Positions 20,091 to 33,443 of a stretch of DNA of 64,000 nucleotides are shown here, in pieces. Numbering within the stretch: position 1 is the stretch's first letter; each line of letters opens with the position of its first letter. Both the position numbers and the translations under genes were made by a program. The notes beneath the pieces were generated by a model that saw only the letters and a program-made list of their open reading frames with translations, ran no database searches and was not told where the DNA came from. The DNA is from Botrytis cinerea B05.10 (Eukaryota > Ascomycota > Leotiomycetes > Helotiales > Sclerotiniaceae). The DNA lies in contig NC_037316.1 of the NCBI RefSeq assembly GCF_000143535.2, positions 1,798,001 to 1,862,000 on the forward strand. The letters are read 5' to 3'.

Positions 20091-20599
20091 TTTCTTTTTT
20101 AATCCTAATATTTTAAATTATTTACAAATATCAATATTAACTCTTTCAAATTAATTTAATTTAATATCAAAAAGAGTTTTATTAATATTTGAATCATTTT
20201 AATATATATACAAACTTCATAATAACTTAGATTAATATTAGATTCTTTTAAATTTAATATTTTTGTAATATAATTTTTATTTATATAATTTAAATATTTA
20301 TATCAGAAATCTAAATTATTAAGATTTATATTTTTCAATTCCTTTTTAAATTCTATATTCGAATCTATTTTAGAACTTTCAAATTCCTTTTTAGATTCAT
20401 TTTTCGAATTTATTTTAGAATCTATATTCCTATTAATAATATTTATATTTATATTATAATTTAATTGATTTATTAATTTATAATTTATATCATATTCTAA
20501 ATAAAAAGCATTATCAATTTATCTAACTTTGATTTTAATATTTAATAATTTATTTGAAAAATTATAAATATTATCAAAAAACAATATATTGCTAGTTCA

Positions 20600-20845
20600 T
20601 CCCTTTTTAGCTGTTTATTTAATACTAATTAGAATTGATTTTAATAAAAATATATACTTAATTATTCAAATAAATATTCTTTTATTATTTATAATAATTA
20701 GAATATCCCTATACCCTAATATTAATATAGATTTTCTATTTACTATATTAATATATTTTGGGATTTTATATGTTTTATAATTTATAAACTATTCTTTATT
20801 TGAATAATAATACTTTATAGTTTTCGAATCTAATATAATATTATT
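20600..20845 (-). pseudogene. Copia aspartic protease remnant
   Basis: ILDSKTIKYYYSNKE corresponds to the active-site ILDSGAT.H....... motif; Gly became Lys and Ala became Thr by transitions, while Asp is kept. Downstream NKRIFI*IIKYI and LKSILISIK fit the ..V.YVP.L..NLIS block. It would have processed the polyprotein. Confidence 0.7.
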
Positions 20846-21099
20846 TTTAGATTTAATAATATAATTTGTTAATAAAACTATAATATTATTTTCATATTTG
20901 GAATTAGATATAATATCGAAATCTTTTGAAGAGGTCTGGTTTATTTCTTCAATATTAAAGCTTTTAGAATCTTTTTTATTATTATTATTTTGATTAGCTT
21001 TTTTATTATTTTTATTTATATTATAGAATTTATTAGATTTCTTAAGATTATTTAATTCTTTTGTGATTTTATAAAGTTTATTTTTATTATATTTATTTT

Positions 21100-21990
21100 T
21101 ATTAGAATTATTAGATTTTTTATAATCTTTATTATAGAATTCGGAGTGCTTTTTAAAGTATTTGCTTTTTAAATAATTCTTTTTATTATAATATATATAA
21201 TTTGGAATAATGTTTTAAGGCTTAATGATTTTATTAAACTTTATAAAATCTTTCATTTTAAATTCTTCGAATATTAATTCAGATATTAATTTATTTAAAT
21301 CAATATTATTATTAATTAAATCTTTAGAAATTTCTTTTGTTTTTCTAGATTTAAAAGAATCAAAAGAATTATTTAAACTATTAAATACTATCCAAATTAT
21401 ATAAGCCTTTTGCAATTCGAATTTTAAATCTTTTAAATAAATATATAATAATAATATATTATTTGTATATTTATTTATACTATTAAAATCATTATAATTT
21501 GATTCTATTAATTTATTAAAATATCAATCTATTAAATTTAATAAAATTTCATTATATATTTTATTTATAATATTTCAAAACTTTTTTAAATTAGATTTTT
21601 CTTTAAATCTTTTATTTAATTTTATTAATATTATAGATTTTAATATAACAAAAGCTCTTTTAGATTTTTTTTTAAATTCTTTTAATTTTTTATTATATTT
21701 TAAATGAAATTTTTTAAATATAAATATATTATTAGATTTAAAATAATATTATTTATTAAAACTATTATTTGAATTATCTATATAGAATATAATATTATTA
21801 ACTTTTAAAAAGAGTTTAACTTTATTATATATATATATAATAGAATTTATTCAAACTAGAACATCTTTATATGAAATAATTGCTATACTATTTATTATAG
21901 ATGATATATATATATTCATATAGCTTTTAGACACCTAATTTTATTTGCTTAATTAAATTTAGTCTTAGGGATATAGACTTATATATAGAA
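21100..21990 (-). pseudogene. Copia gag remnant with a destroyed zinc knuckle
   Basis: Near 21199-21158 the minus strand reads YIYYNKKNYLKSKY, with the spacing of a CX2CX4HX4C zinc knuckle in which all four ligands are Tyr (TGY to TAY, CAY to TAY). Upstream, 21415-21215 codes MQKAYIIWIVFNSLNNSFDS, in the position of the gag 'LP..Y..F' region. Gag would form the particle and bind RNA. The N-terminus was not located. Confidence 0.7.
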
Positions 21991-22529
21991 AGGCTAAAAA
22001 GCTAATACTTTTATAGGAATAGGAGTTTGATATTATTCTATTCTATTATATTATCTTTTTTATTCGATTTCCAATATAATAGGAATATTGAATTGTTCCA
22101 ATTGTATTCTTTCTTTTCTTGATATATTCAATATAAAATCTGAATTATAATTTTCTAATTCAATAAGATTTATATTTGAATTTAATATTTTAATTATATA
22201 TACATTCAATATATATTTCGATAATTAAGATTCTTTAATAATTAAATTAGAGTTTTTTTCTATAGTTTTTATATTATAAATATAATATATAAATATGCTA
22301 AAATCAAAATCTTTTATATCTAATTGATTTATTATATTTTGATTTTTGTTTTAATAAATTATTAAATAATATTTGACTTTTATATTAAAAGTAATATGAT
22401 GATATAAATTATAAATATAATAGACTTTCTTATTATTATATTGAATTATATTATATTATTTATTATTTAAAGTCTTTATATTACTTTTAATTAATCAATT
22501 AGAATAACTCCATAATATTTCTATATAAT

Positions 22530-22760
22530 ATATATATATATATAGGATTCGCAGATATATATATAATATATATTTCAATAATATATATATATATATATAT
22601 AAGAATTGATAATATATATAAAGATTGATAATATATATAAAAATTGCAAATATATATATATATAAGGAAATGCCTCCCAATGATATATTTTATTTAATAA
22701 TACTATTTTGTAGTATAATAAAGATATATATAATATATATATATATATAAGATTTATATG
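22530..22760. repeat. (TA)n-rich low-complexity tract in the copia leader
   Basis: Several runs of TATATATATA separated by short spacers, between gag and the 5' LTR. Probably mutational decay; no function inferred. Confidence 0.7.
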
Positions 22761-23040
22761 AATTTAAAAAAAGATATAAAATTGATATTGATTTATATTA
22801 GTATATATTTTTTTGTATATGATATATAAGATATTAAATTCTAATCAAGTTTTAATAGAATTTTAAATGTGCTTTGAATATGTCTAATTCCGAATTCGGA
22901 AATCGATTTTCTTTTAGATTTTCGAAAGCTTTTTCAATGTTTTTTTGAAAGCTTTTTCGTTGTTTTTTCGATATATATTGTATTGTATATTAAAGTAATT
23001 TGCTTTTTAATTGTATATATAAGTTATCAAACTTATAATC

Positions 23041-23526
23041 TATTGTAGATTGAAAGTATATAAAGAGTGATTATATATATATAATATATATATATAAGAT
23101 AAAAGCATACTCGAATGAATAACTAATGGATTATATAAGCAATGTGACACATGATTTTGATTAAAAAATTATATATTTGATTAACTTTTTTATTTTACAA
23201 TTTGAGGGATTAGATTCCTTTTTATACTTATTCGCTTAGAATCAGCTTTCTTTATTTAAATTCCTTTTCCTAATCCAGCCATTCTTTAAATAAAGAATCT
23301 AATCTTCCTTTCATTCTTTCGAAATAATGATTAGGTAATTAACTATTATCTTATCGATCTTATCTAATCGATCTATATAGCTTTCAATCTTTCATTATTA
23401 AATTATAATTCGAATTCATAATGAAAATTACTTTATTCTTATTTGAATATATATATAAATTAAAAGATATCAATATTATATTATATTATTATTTTTATTT
23501 TTATAAAAACAATATTATAAACAATA
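23041..23526 (-). repeat. 5' LTR of the copia element
   Basis: 486 bp. Its TATTGTAGATTG end differs from the TGTCGTAGGTCG of its sister by four transitions in 12 bases. Confidence 0.9.
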
Positions 23527-23531
23527 AGAAC

Positions 23532-25137
23532 AAAGGCTTTTTCTATTAAAACTTTTATATTAAGATTCTTTTAACTTTGATTACAAGTTGAATATATATA
23601 TAATATAATTAATATAATTGATAAACTGATATTAAACCTATATAAGTATTTATTAAGATATTTATTCTTATATATTGTAATCCTTGTTTTCGAAGTGATT
23701 AGGGTTTCTATAATTATTATTTTAAAAAATAAAAATGATTTAGGAATGTGATTCATTTTATTTGTATCTGCTTTATACAATATTTTATAATCTTTTTTGT
23801 TAACAATTTTAATTGTAATCAATTTTTTTGTAATTAGAATAATCTATTATTTAATATAGATTTTAAAAACAATTGAATAATTGAAATGATTAATATAAAA
23901 GGGTTTATAGTAATTGATGTGTTAAACTATTTTAATATATCGCTAATATATAAGTATACTTTTGTATTTAGTATTTAGTTTATTGTATATTAAATATTAT
24001 AAGGCTTTATTATAAATGAAGAGATTATAATATCTTAAATAGTTAATATTACGAAATTGAATTTCCTAAGGTTTATTTAGAAGAATCGAATGAGAGCTGT
24101 TATTGAACAATCGGAATCGTAATGTTATAATATTGATATCAATAATCTAAATAGCTTTTTTAATAATCAGATTGATTTCATTATATACTAATTGATAATT
24201 AATTGATTGTTTATTAGTTTGAATTGTAATCTCCTTTTTGATAAGTTTAATAGATATAAAAGCAAAAGCGTTCTTAATATGATAAAAATTATGAAATAAT
24301 TATAGAATTATATATATAAATTACTTTTTTAATTTATATATATTTATTATATAAAGGGTTTTAAAAATCTATTCAACATTTTCTGTTTTTATAATCTCCT
24401 CTCAATTAGTATTAGAATTGTACTTTAATATTCAATTTGTATTATTCTTTTAAAAAAAAGGGATCTCTATTAATATAATATTAATGATTGCATTTTTTAT
24501 TTTAAATTTTAATAAAAAAGAATCAATCTTTAAAAATAAAGCTTACCTATTAGTTATTATAAGGATTGTTTTTTAATTCGATTATTTTCCCTTTTGAATT
24601 TGTATATTTTAGAATATTTAATATTTATATTTTCATTAGAAATAGAATGTATTGTAATAATGAAGTCTGTAATAAAACTTACTATCTTGAATCTTATTTA
24701 AGTTTTCAATGTATTAATAAAGATTTTCTGTATATTGCTTTCTGATTATAATTGTTTTATTGAAAGCTTTCTCTTTTAATTAAAAATAATTTCTATTATT
24801 TTTAATAGAATAAAAATGATTGTATTTTTAAATTTTGTAACGAGTTTGTATTATTAATTTTGGAATCCTTATATAAGCTTATTTGCTAATATTGTAAATA
24901 CTTCAATTATCTTTTATCTTTTCTTTTTTATTTTGTTGATTCTTTCGAATTGTTTTTTAATTGTATTAAAAATAGAGTTTATAAGCAATCTTATGATTGG
25001 TAAAAGCTATATACTAGTCTTTAAAATATTAATATTTGATTAAGGGGGAGGTATATTCTAAATTGAGAAACCACTTGATGTATTAAAAACATGTATTGCT
25101 ATTAATATAGTAGGAGTTTTCTACAAATACAAGATTT
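23532..25137. other. AT-rich interval, no gene
   Basis: Rich in A+T with short frames only (an 83-codon one at 23571-23822 resembles nothing known). Probably an older repeat into which the copia element inserted. Confidence 0.35.
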
Positions 25138-25190
25138 GATAGAATTCAATAAGATTATAATTAATTGTAATTTTTATAATTATAATATTG
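25138..25190 (-). repeat. Fragment of repeat X
   Basis: GAATTCAATAAGATTATAAT followed by TAATTGTAATTTTTATAATT matches the inverted middle of repeat X near 385-430. Confidence 0.5.
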
Positions 25191-28061
25191 AATTCACAAA
25201 TCTCAACTATATATAATAAAATGAGGTGAATTACTAATAATAAGTTATAAAATCCATTATACAAAAGTATTTTCTCTTATATTTGAAAGAATCTGAATCA
25301 TTTTGTAGATTTGAGAATATATTTTCTTTTTAGCTAGCCTATCAGCTAAAATAAATTTAAAGATTTCAAAATGTTTTATAACCTTTTTAATTGATTTAAA
25401 TTCTTTCAATTGAAATAAAATTATAGTTTTTTAAAGCTTTTTTTTAATTTAAATAAATATAAAAAGTGATTAGATATATATAATAAAAGTTGTTATAATT
25501 TCAAATTAATAATAAATTAAAAATATTCGAGTTCCTTATATATTATATTATAGAAAGCTTAATACATTTATCAAAAAGAATTGATATTCATTTTTATTAA
25601 TTAAAAAATTAAAAAATTAATTAAATAAAGCCATAATATTTATCAAAATAGATTTATATAATAAATATTATTTAAGTTAATTAATATATTAATTATTTTT
25701 ATAAGATTTAAAAATAATATATTATTATAATTATTTCTTTATTTCCTTTTTTATTGAATTTTATATATAAATTATATATTAAATATATTCAATCAAATCA
25801 ATTGGATATTTTAATTATATTAAAATTATTGATTTTGTTTTCTATATATATTGATAATCTAATATATTAAAGAAAACCGAAAAGTTTATATAAATTTATT
25901 AATTTTATTTTCAAATAAAAACTTTCCATTTTATTATATTTAAATTTCTTAAATCCTTTTCAATATTATTTCATTTTTGATTTAATATTTCTATTAATTA
26001 TATTATATTATTATTAATTAATGAATATTAAAGAAAAAAGTATTAATATATTATTACAATTGTTTATTATTTAATTAAAATATATTATTTTATATTAATT
26101 ATAGAATTGTTTATAAAAAAGCTTATAAATAAATTTATTGAAAAGATTTATTATTTATATAATATATTTAATAATATTATATTTGACAAAGATTTATAAT
26201 TTGTTTTTGAATTTTGAAAATATTTATTTAAATAATTATTAATTATTTTAAAATAATCTTTTTTATTTTATTTTAAATTCAATAATTAAATAAAAAGAAT
26301 TAATATTATAATTAAATAATATTTTCGAATTTTTATAAATTTTTATTAAAATAATTGATTTGATTAATTTTCATTTGTAGAATTTATATTGAATAATATT
26401 ATATTAGAAATTATTGATATTTTTTTATTCTTTATTAATTATAATTTTTATTTATATTTTGATATTAAATTTTCTACATTCATTTTATTAAATTTATTAT
26501 ATTAAAGAAAATAAGAACTTTTTAAAATTAATAAAATTATAAATCGTTTTAATTTTATTTTAATTAAATCGAAAGTATTTGTAATTAAATTGATTCAAAA
26601 ATATAAGAATTATATTAACAAAATCTATTCAACCGTTTTTTTATATAAAGAAAATAATAATATATAAATAAGTATAAAGAATATAAAAATCAATTATTTA
26701 ATAAAAAAGAATAATAATAAATAGAATAGTTTTTATAAAGATTTTATGATATATAAATATATTTGTTTATTATAATTTCTAATTGATTTTAAAATCTTTT
26801 TGATATTTTATAATTTATTATTTTAATTGTTTTATTGTTTATTAGAATTAATAGATTAAAATATTATTAATATTATTAAATTATATAAAAATCAAAATCG
26901 ATTCTTTAAAAGGAATAATGAAATATAAAAAGAAATTAAATAATAAGAATTCTGAGAAATTTTTAAATTATTATAAAAATAGATTTTATTATTAAATTAA
27001 ATAAAAATACTATTTAATATTTTAACAATTTATTGAAGATTTTTATAATTAGAAAAATATAATAATTATTTTCTATTTAATGAATTCAAATAAATTAAAC
27101 CCATTTATTTAAATAAATTTAAAAAGATTAATTATTTTTAATCAATTTGATTTTTTATTAATATTTATATTAAATATAATTTTAAAATAAAATTGAAATA
27201 GATTTAAAAAGCTTCATTAATTAATTAATATTTTTAAAAAAATTTATTTTGATTTAATAATAAAAATTAGAATCTTTTAATATTATTTTATTATTTTGAA
27301 TTAATTTATATTATAATTATAACTTAATTATTATAATATCAATTATATATTTTACAATTGCCTTTATATTTTAAATACAAAGTATTAATATATTTTATTT
27401 TTTATAAATAAGGTTTTATTCTTTTATAGTTTTTCTATTTCTATAATATAATATATATTTTTACTTATATTTTAATATTATATTTATAAAGAAATTTCTT
27501 TTATTTATAAAAACATATCATTTTGATTATTGCTTTTTGAAAAGCTACAATTGTATATTCTTTTTCTTTATTCAGTTTTTTTTCTTAATAATTTAAAAAG
27601 ATTTAATCAAAAATATAAGGAACTTTTTAATTTTAATTATCTTTTAAAGCGAATTCAATATTATAAGTAATTCAAAACTATATATATTTTAAATAATAAA
27701 TCCTTTAAAGATTATTATTATCCTTAATAGAGTTTAAATCTTATTTACAATAATGAAAATATAAAGATATTTTGATAATATAAAAATCAATTAATGAAAT
27801 GAGAATTAATTGTTTTTTATATTTTTTAATTGTTATTTGAATTCTAATAATAATTGATAATATAATTAAAAGATAAGAAATTATAATATAATATTAATAT
27901 TATATAGAAATAAATAATATTATATTAATATTTAAAATAAATACTAAATTAAAAAAAGAATAATATAATAATAAATATTATATAATATATTTATATATTA
28001 TATAAAAAAAACTTTAAAGAATTATATATTTCTAAAATATATAAACCTTAAGAGCTTTAAA
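25191..28061. other. Extremely AT-rich interval
   Basis: About 2.9 kb of roughly 90% A+T with no readable gene. It appears to be fully RIP-saturated repeat DNA. Confidence 0.4.
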
Positions 28062-28232
28062 GAATGAAGATTTATATAATAAAATAAGTTTTATTATAAT
28101 ACAAAACTTTATATTCAAAATAATTATTAATTTCATTATTGTAATTACAAGAATTGTAATTAATTATAATCTTATTAAATTCCTATTTGAAATCTAATCT
28201 AAATCATTTCAAAAGATCTCTAAATACTTTTA
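28062..28232 (+). repeat. RIP-altered partial copy of repeat X
   Basis: It runs from AATGAAGATTTATATAATAA to AAAAGATCTCTAAATACTTT, parallel to 305-475, with most remaining C and G of copy A replaced. Confidence 0.65.
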
Positions 28233-28235
28233 ATA

Positions 28236-28998
28236 AAATATAATAACTTTAAAAATATTAATATTTTATTAAATGAATTTAAAAAATAATATTAATCATT
28301 TTAAATAAAAATTTGAAAATTTGAAAATAATTTTAGATTTCAAAATTTATTTATAATTAAAAATATTATAATATTATTTGAATATTTCAAAATTTCAATT
28401 TAAATAAGTTTATATAATATTAAAATCATATAAACAGAATTATATACTTAATATTGATTTTTATATATTTAAATATTATAAAAATAAAAAATATATATCT
28501 TTTAAATTATATATTATTAATATTTAATATTTATAACTTTATTTTTATAAACCTAATATAATTATCGAATTTTTTATCTTCCAAATTAATTCCTAAAAAA
28601 TTAAATAACCAACTCTAATTACCTCCTTCACCTTATTACTACAATATAAAAATTCATTTTATTTTACTATATATAACTACTTACTTTAATATTAATATAT
28701 ATAAAAGCTTTTCTTATATAATTATTATTATTTTCTATTCTTTTACAATATAAACTAATTTTAATATTATAATAAATACAAAAGAAATTTAAATATAATT
28801 GAATAATTAAAATATACTATTTTTAATAATTAAAATAATATTAAATTTATATTGAATCATTTTATATAATAAATATAATAATTTATAAAATTTTATAAAA
28901 CAATCTTTATAGAAATTAAATATCTTTAATTTCAATATATAATGTATAATAATTACTATCTATATATATTTATATATATCTAAACAATATAACCTAAA
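28236..28998. other. AT-rich interval, no gene
   Basis: Continues the AT-rich domain; nothing recognised. Confidence 0.35.
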
Positions 28999-29000
28999 TA

Positions 29001-29419
29001 ATATAATTTATCAATATATATACTATTTCAAAATATATCAAAATTAACCCTTTTTTAATATTCTAATTTTAATAATTAATTATTATTTTTTATAAAAAAA
29101 AGAATATTAAATAATTTTATAAAAATAAATTCTTAAAAATCTTATTTTTATATAAATATTCCTATTAAATTTTAAAAAAAATGAAAATTGTTATGATTTT
29201 CGTTACAAAATAATTATTTCTATAATAATTATTTAATAAATCAAGTTTTTTCTTAAAATTAATTAGATCTTATAATTTATATATAATTAAATATTTTATA
29301 TTGAATTTTTATAAATTTCAATTTAAAAATAAAGGAAGTATATAATTATATATAAATGAATTTTATATATAAAATGAATAATGTATATATTATATAATAT
29401 ATGTATTAATAAACTATAT
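29001..29419. mobile_element. MITE family A, copy 3 (419 bp, RIP-altered)
   Basis: The ends are ATATAATTTATCAATATA and, inverted, ATATAGTTTATTAATACA, with TA at 28999-29000 and 29420-29421. The core ATGAAAATTGTTATGATTTT and GTTACAAAATAA matches copy 1. Confidence 0.75.
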
Positions 29420-29421
29420 TA

Positions 29422-30963
29422 TTTTATGTATTAATATTTTGTTTATAGATTCGCAAAAGCAGATAAAAATGAGCTAAACTCTATTATATAGTTTTATATC
29501 TATACAATCAAGTCATTTTTGTAATTAATCATTTGTAATTTTCTTCTAATGGATTATAAATAATAAGGTAAAGCCTGTGAAACTTTTTCAATTTCACACA
29601 TAATCTTAAATTAATTAATAAATCGATTGAAAAGGTAACAATTACATTAAAAAGATTGAAAGCTTCTCAATTATATAGTGATTCATAGGGTAAGTTTCAT
29701 TATATTGATGACAGTAATAATAATAGTACTATTGATTTTCGTTCAACAAATATCGATTTAAGATCTATATTCTATAATCCTCTAAAACATGTAAAAATGC
29801 ATTAAACTAAAAGCATATTAAACTAAAGACATTCATAGTTTAAATGATAAAATGATCATAAAAAGAATCTTTAGTTTATAATAGATTTTGTAGAACTGTT
29901 TGAATAGAATTCTTTTTTAAACAGAATCTATGTATATTATTTTGAAGCAATATTTGTTTTTGTTATAAAAAAAAGATAATCAAGAAATTTAGTTTGATAC
30001 TATAAAAACTGGAAAATAAAGAAAAAGCTATTCCCAAATAGAAATGTAAATTTTATAGAAAACAAACTAAAACAAAAACTACTAATTATATTTCTTTAAC
30101 ATTATTAATATGAATATTCAAGAATATAGAATAGTGAAAGAAAGGAGAAGAAAAGAAATGTTCTAATATCTAATATATTGATTAATACAGAACTTTCTTG
30201 AAAGCAAATATTAATGTAGAAATTAACAAGAGTAAGGAATTTTATAAATTCAAGTGATTCCTTTATAAGCTGTAAAAGATATTTAATACAATTATTATAA
30301 TAAATAAAACCGTAAATGTTCAATCATAATACACAGTGTTGTTTGAATTTTAATTTATATTTAAATTAGAACTTTATGATTATGGTAATCATTCCTACCT
30401 AGGCAGGTACATATCTAGCTACTCATGAATTCTAAAAATCATATTAAAAACAAATATCTTGCTCTATTTGAAATCAAAACATGAGGAAGCATTTATTTAC
30501 AAAATCAAAGTACCTTCCTTATATTAAGAACATTGAGAAACAATGTTCATTTGGCTTATTTTAGTGATAAATCTCGATACTCTCAACTTATATCATATTA
30601 TTTTCTAATAGATTTCATGATTAACAAAAATCTTCAAAACACATAATCTAATTTTTATTAAGTTCTAGTTGAAATTGAACAGTTTATCATTGGTTATAGT
30701 ATATAAAACATAAAACAAATAGATTATTCATATCATTTTTAGTGTAATTTTCATATTTCACAGTGTTTCAATATTTAATACGTAATGAATGAATATTGTT
30801 GATTTATTGAATTTCATGAATGTAATCTTTAGATAACATTCAAAATCATAGAAAGAATTTAATTTAATATGTAACTTTTATAATAACAAAATGAATTCCA
30901 AAAATGGATGCATAGATTATTGAATTTGAAACTAGAATATATAACTGGAATTTGAACTCTATA
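29422..30963. other. AT-rich DNA with slightly higher complexity, no gene
   Basis: No family match and only short frames (72 codons at 30105-30323). It contains the first CCTACCTAGGCAGG motif of a series seen to the right (30394-30407). Confidence 0.35.
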
Positions 30964-30965
30964 TA

Positions 30966-31325
30966 ATATGGTTTATCATCGAGTGGATTATATCAACAAA
31001 TGAATTATTTCAAAGTAAATCTAAATTCGCCATTTTTAAATATTATTATTTTAATAACCAGTTGTCGTTTTTGAAATGTAAAAGAATCTAAAATGATAAT
31101 AAAAATATAATTTCTAAAACTCTAATTTTCATACAAATACATCTATTCTATTCAGTACAAAACTGAGTATATTACAATTTTTGTCACAAAAAAAATCTTT
31201 TTTTAATAATTCTCATATTAATTTGAATTCTGGAAAAAAACTAGATTTTCAAAAGATTCTATTAATAAAGAAAGAAAAGATATAATTCTATACAATAATA
31301 ACCTCATATAGTAACATTCCATCTA
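30966..31325. mobile_element. MITE family A, copy 4 (right end lost)
   Basis: The left end ATATGGTTTATCATCGAGTG and core ACAATTTTTGTCACAAAA fit the family. The right terminus cannot be followed past CCTCATATAG. Confidence 0.6.
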
Positions 31326-33030
31326 TTGATACGTCAAATATTAAAAATGCTACCTGAGGTCTAGTATACACTAATTCAAATCGGGTTTTGTTCAAAACAT
31401 TGATATTCTAATTGTAAATAAAAAAGATACAATTAAATCACTTTTTTATCCATTTAATTTGTTCTATACCTTTTTTCCAAAGTTTTATTGATTTCTTACT
31501 CTGTTTTAAAAAATATCTTTTAAATCTCTTAAATCTTTTCCAGAAATTCTATTCGTTTTCCCTTTAGATTTTATAAATTATTATTCTTATAATTCTCGAT
31601 CTGAACCAGTTAAGTCATTTATGTCAATCACTACTTGAGCTTTATATAGGATTCAATTCTTGAATTTAAATGTATTATTAATTTATTTTATTGTCACCAA
31701 GGTATAGTTAATTTAAGGTTCTTTACAAGTAACTAAAATAATTAATATCTTTTGTTTCGAAATGAAATTAATATATTCATAAATATAAATTATAATGATT
31801 TAATAACAACAATAAATCTAAGTATCATTTGTATTTGATATATAGTAGGTATATTTTAATATATGTTATGATCATACACTACATATATATATATTTGGAT
31901 GTTATAAAGAGCTTAAATCTACTTGAAAGATTTATTTTTAAAAAAGTATATTGTTTGGAATAAAAATTGATATATTTAGGTAATTAAACAAACTTTGTAT
32001 TAAATTGATGCTCTGATTTGAAAGAGTATAACAAAAGGCCCATTTCTTTAGCTTCGATTACTTAATATTTTTGATCCATACAATAAAGAATTCCTAGAAG
32101 TATTTTAAAATATAGATACCTACCTATGTAGGTAGATAGTATAAAAGTATTTTTTGTTAATACTAATTTTTTTGATCATCAAAAAATCTATCTAGGTAGG
32201 TATTCGATTAATATTCTAACTTTAATGAGATTATCTTCAATTAATGAAAACCGATTTAAGATATGACTTCAAAAATATCCTGGTATATATATACATTAAA
32301 AAACCCTTGAATTTAGTCAAATAATCTGGATCTTTACTATACTTGATTATTTGAAGAAGAACACCTATAAATCTTTTATTAGTTTCTACTAAAACTAAAA
32401 TTGATTTGATCTTTTTTTTTTCAAATTATCATTTTCTAGAAATCCAATTAATATACCATGAATGTTTTTAAAAATTTTAAATAATATAAGATTGATTTTG
32501 TTAGTCAAAAGATAAATAATATATACCAAAAAAGTGTGTCAGAAAAAAAACAAAAAGAAATCTTTTAGATATAAAGAAGACATTTTTCTAATTTTCATGA
32601 TTTGTGATTTGTGAGAATGCTAAGATAGAGATTTAGGAGTTAAAGGAGATTTGAACTATTCGGAATCTTTTGTTATTCTAATCAATATATATCTGTTTTA
32701 AATAGAATAGAAACATTATATAAATAACAGTTGTAATTATATGTAAAGAATAATTGTAAAGCTATATATATATATAATAAACTCGAAATGCTTTCTAGAA
32801 TAGATAATAGAATTATGATATTGTAAAATTAGAGATTCAAGATTATTTATTAAAGGATCCGTTTTTCTTTCCACAATTTTCGAGTTCTTTGATAGATAAT
32901 ACCTGGGTGTATTCTTATAAATTTCTTATCTTAATATATCTCAGTACCCTTCAGAAGATCTTCCCAAATATAAGTTAATACTACTACAATTACTATCACT
33001 GGATTATTTAATATATCAATTTATTGTGAT
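31326..33030. other. AT-rich interval with TACCTA-type palindromes
   Basis: No gene. ACCTACCTATGTAGGTAG (32119-32136) and TATCTAGGTAGGTA (32190-32203) are the only notable motifs. Confidence 0.35.
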
Positions 33031-33032
33031 AT

Positions 33033-33441
33033 ACATGGCTTAAGACCGAGTGTATTATATCACTGAATGCACCGCAATTTTTCTGTAAAAAATACATCTA
33101 TGTATGACCATACACTTCACTTATTAATCATTATAGTTTTTTTTTTTTTAAATAATACTACAGTTGTTATATACATGATAAGAATCTCTAATTGTTTATT
33201 AAAGATTCAAGTTAATGTTAAATTCACTATTAATATAATTCTTCTGTAATGAAAATTGTAACATTTTTTTTGAAAAAAATTTAATAAAATTAGATTTTTG
33301 AATATTCTATTCTTCTTTATTATTTAATATGTTTTATGAAGATAATTCATTATCAAAATATGAATATTTGAGAAAGATTAATTTTGGCATATTTCGAAGT
33401 AGCATATTTGATTATATGATATACTAGATATTAAATTACAT
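33033..33441. mobile_element. MITE family A, copy 5 (409 bp)
   Basis: The left end ACATGGCTTAAGACCGAGTG and, inverted, right end ATGTAATTTAATATCTAGTA fit. Subterminal GCTACTTCGAAATATGCC matches the family. A TA follows the right end (33442-33443). Confidence 0.7.
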
Positions 33442-33443
33442 TA

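Larger units (their letters stand above)
16691..23526 (-). mobile_element. Full-length, inactivated Ty1/copia retrotransposon (6.84 kb)
   Basis: Two 486-bp LTRs (16691-17176 and 23041-23526) bound it, with the target duplication AGAAC at 16686-16690 and 23527-23531. On the minus strand the order is gag with zinc knuckle, protease, integrase, reverse transcriptase, RNase H, which is the copia order (integrase before RT). A purine tract AAGAGGGATTAT lies just upstream of the 3' LTR. All domains carry stops and RIP-type substitutions. One outer LTR end is TA in all three family copies, where CA would be expected. Confidence 0.9.

Noticed and set aside
20589..20780. 63-codon plus-strand frame in the copia element
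   Set aside because: Antisense to the protease remnant, which is supported by motifs.
22495..22680. 61-codon Tyr/Ile-rich frame
   Set aside because: Made only of TATATA repeats in the copia leader.
23571..23822. 83-codon minus-strand frame
   Set aside because: No motif; composition equals the AT-rich surroundings.
33067..33249. 60-codon plus-strand frame
   Set aside because: It lies inside MITE A5 and follows its terminal sequence, so it is not a gene.
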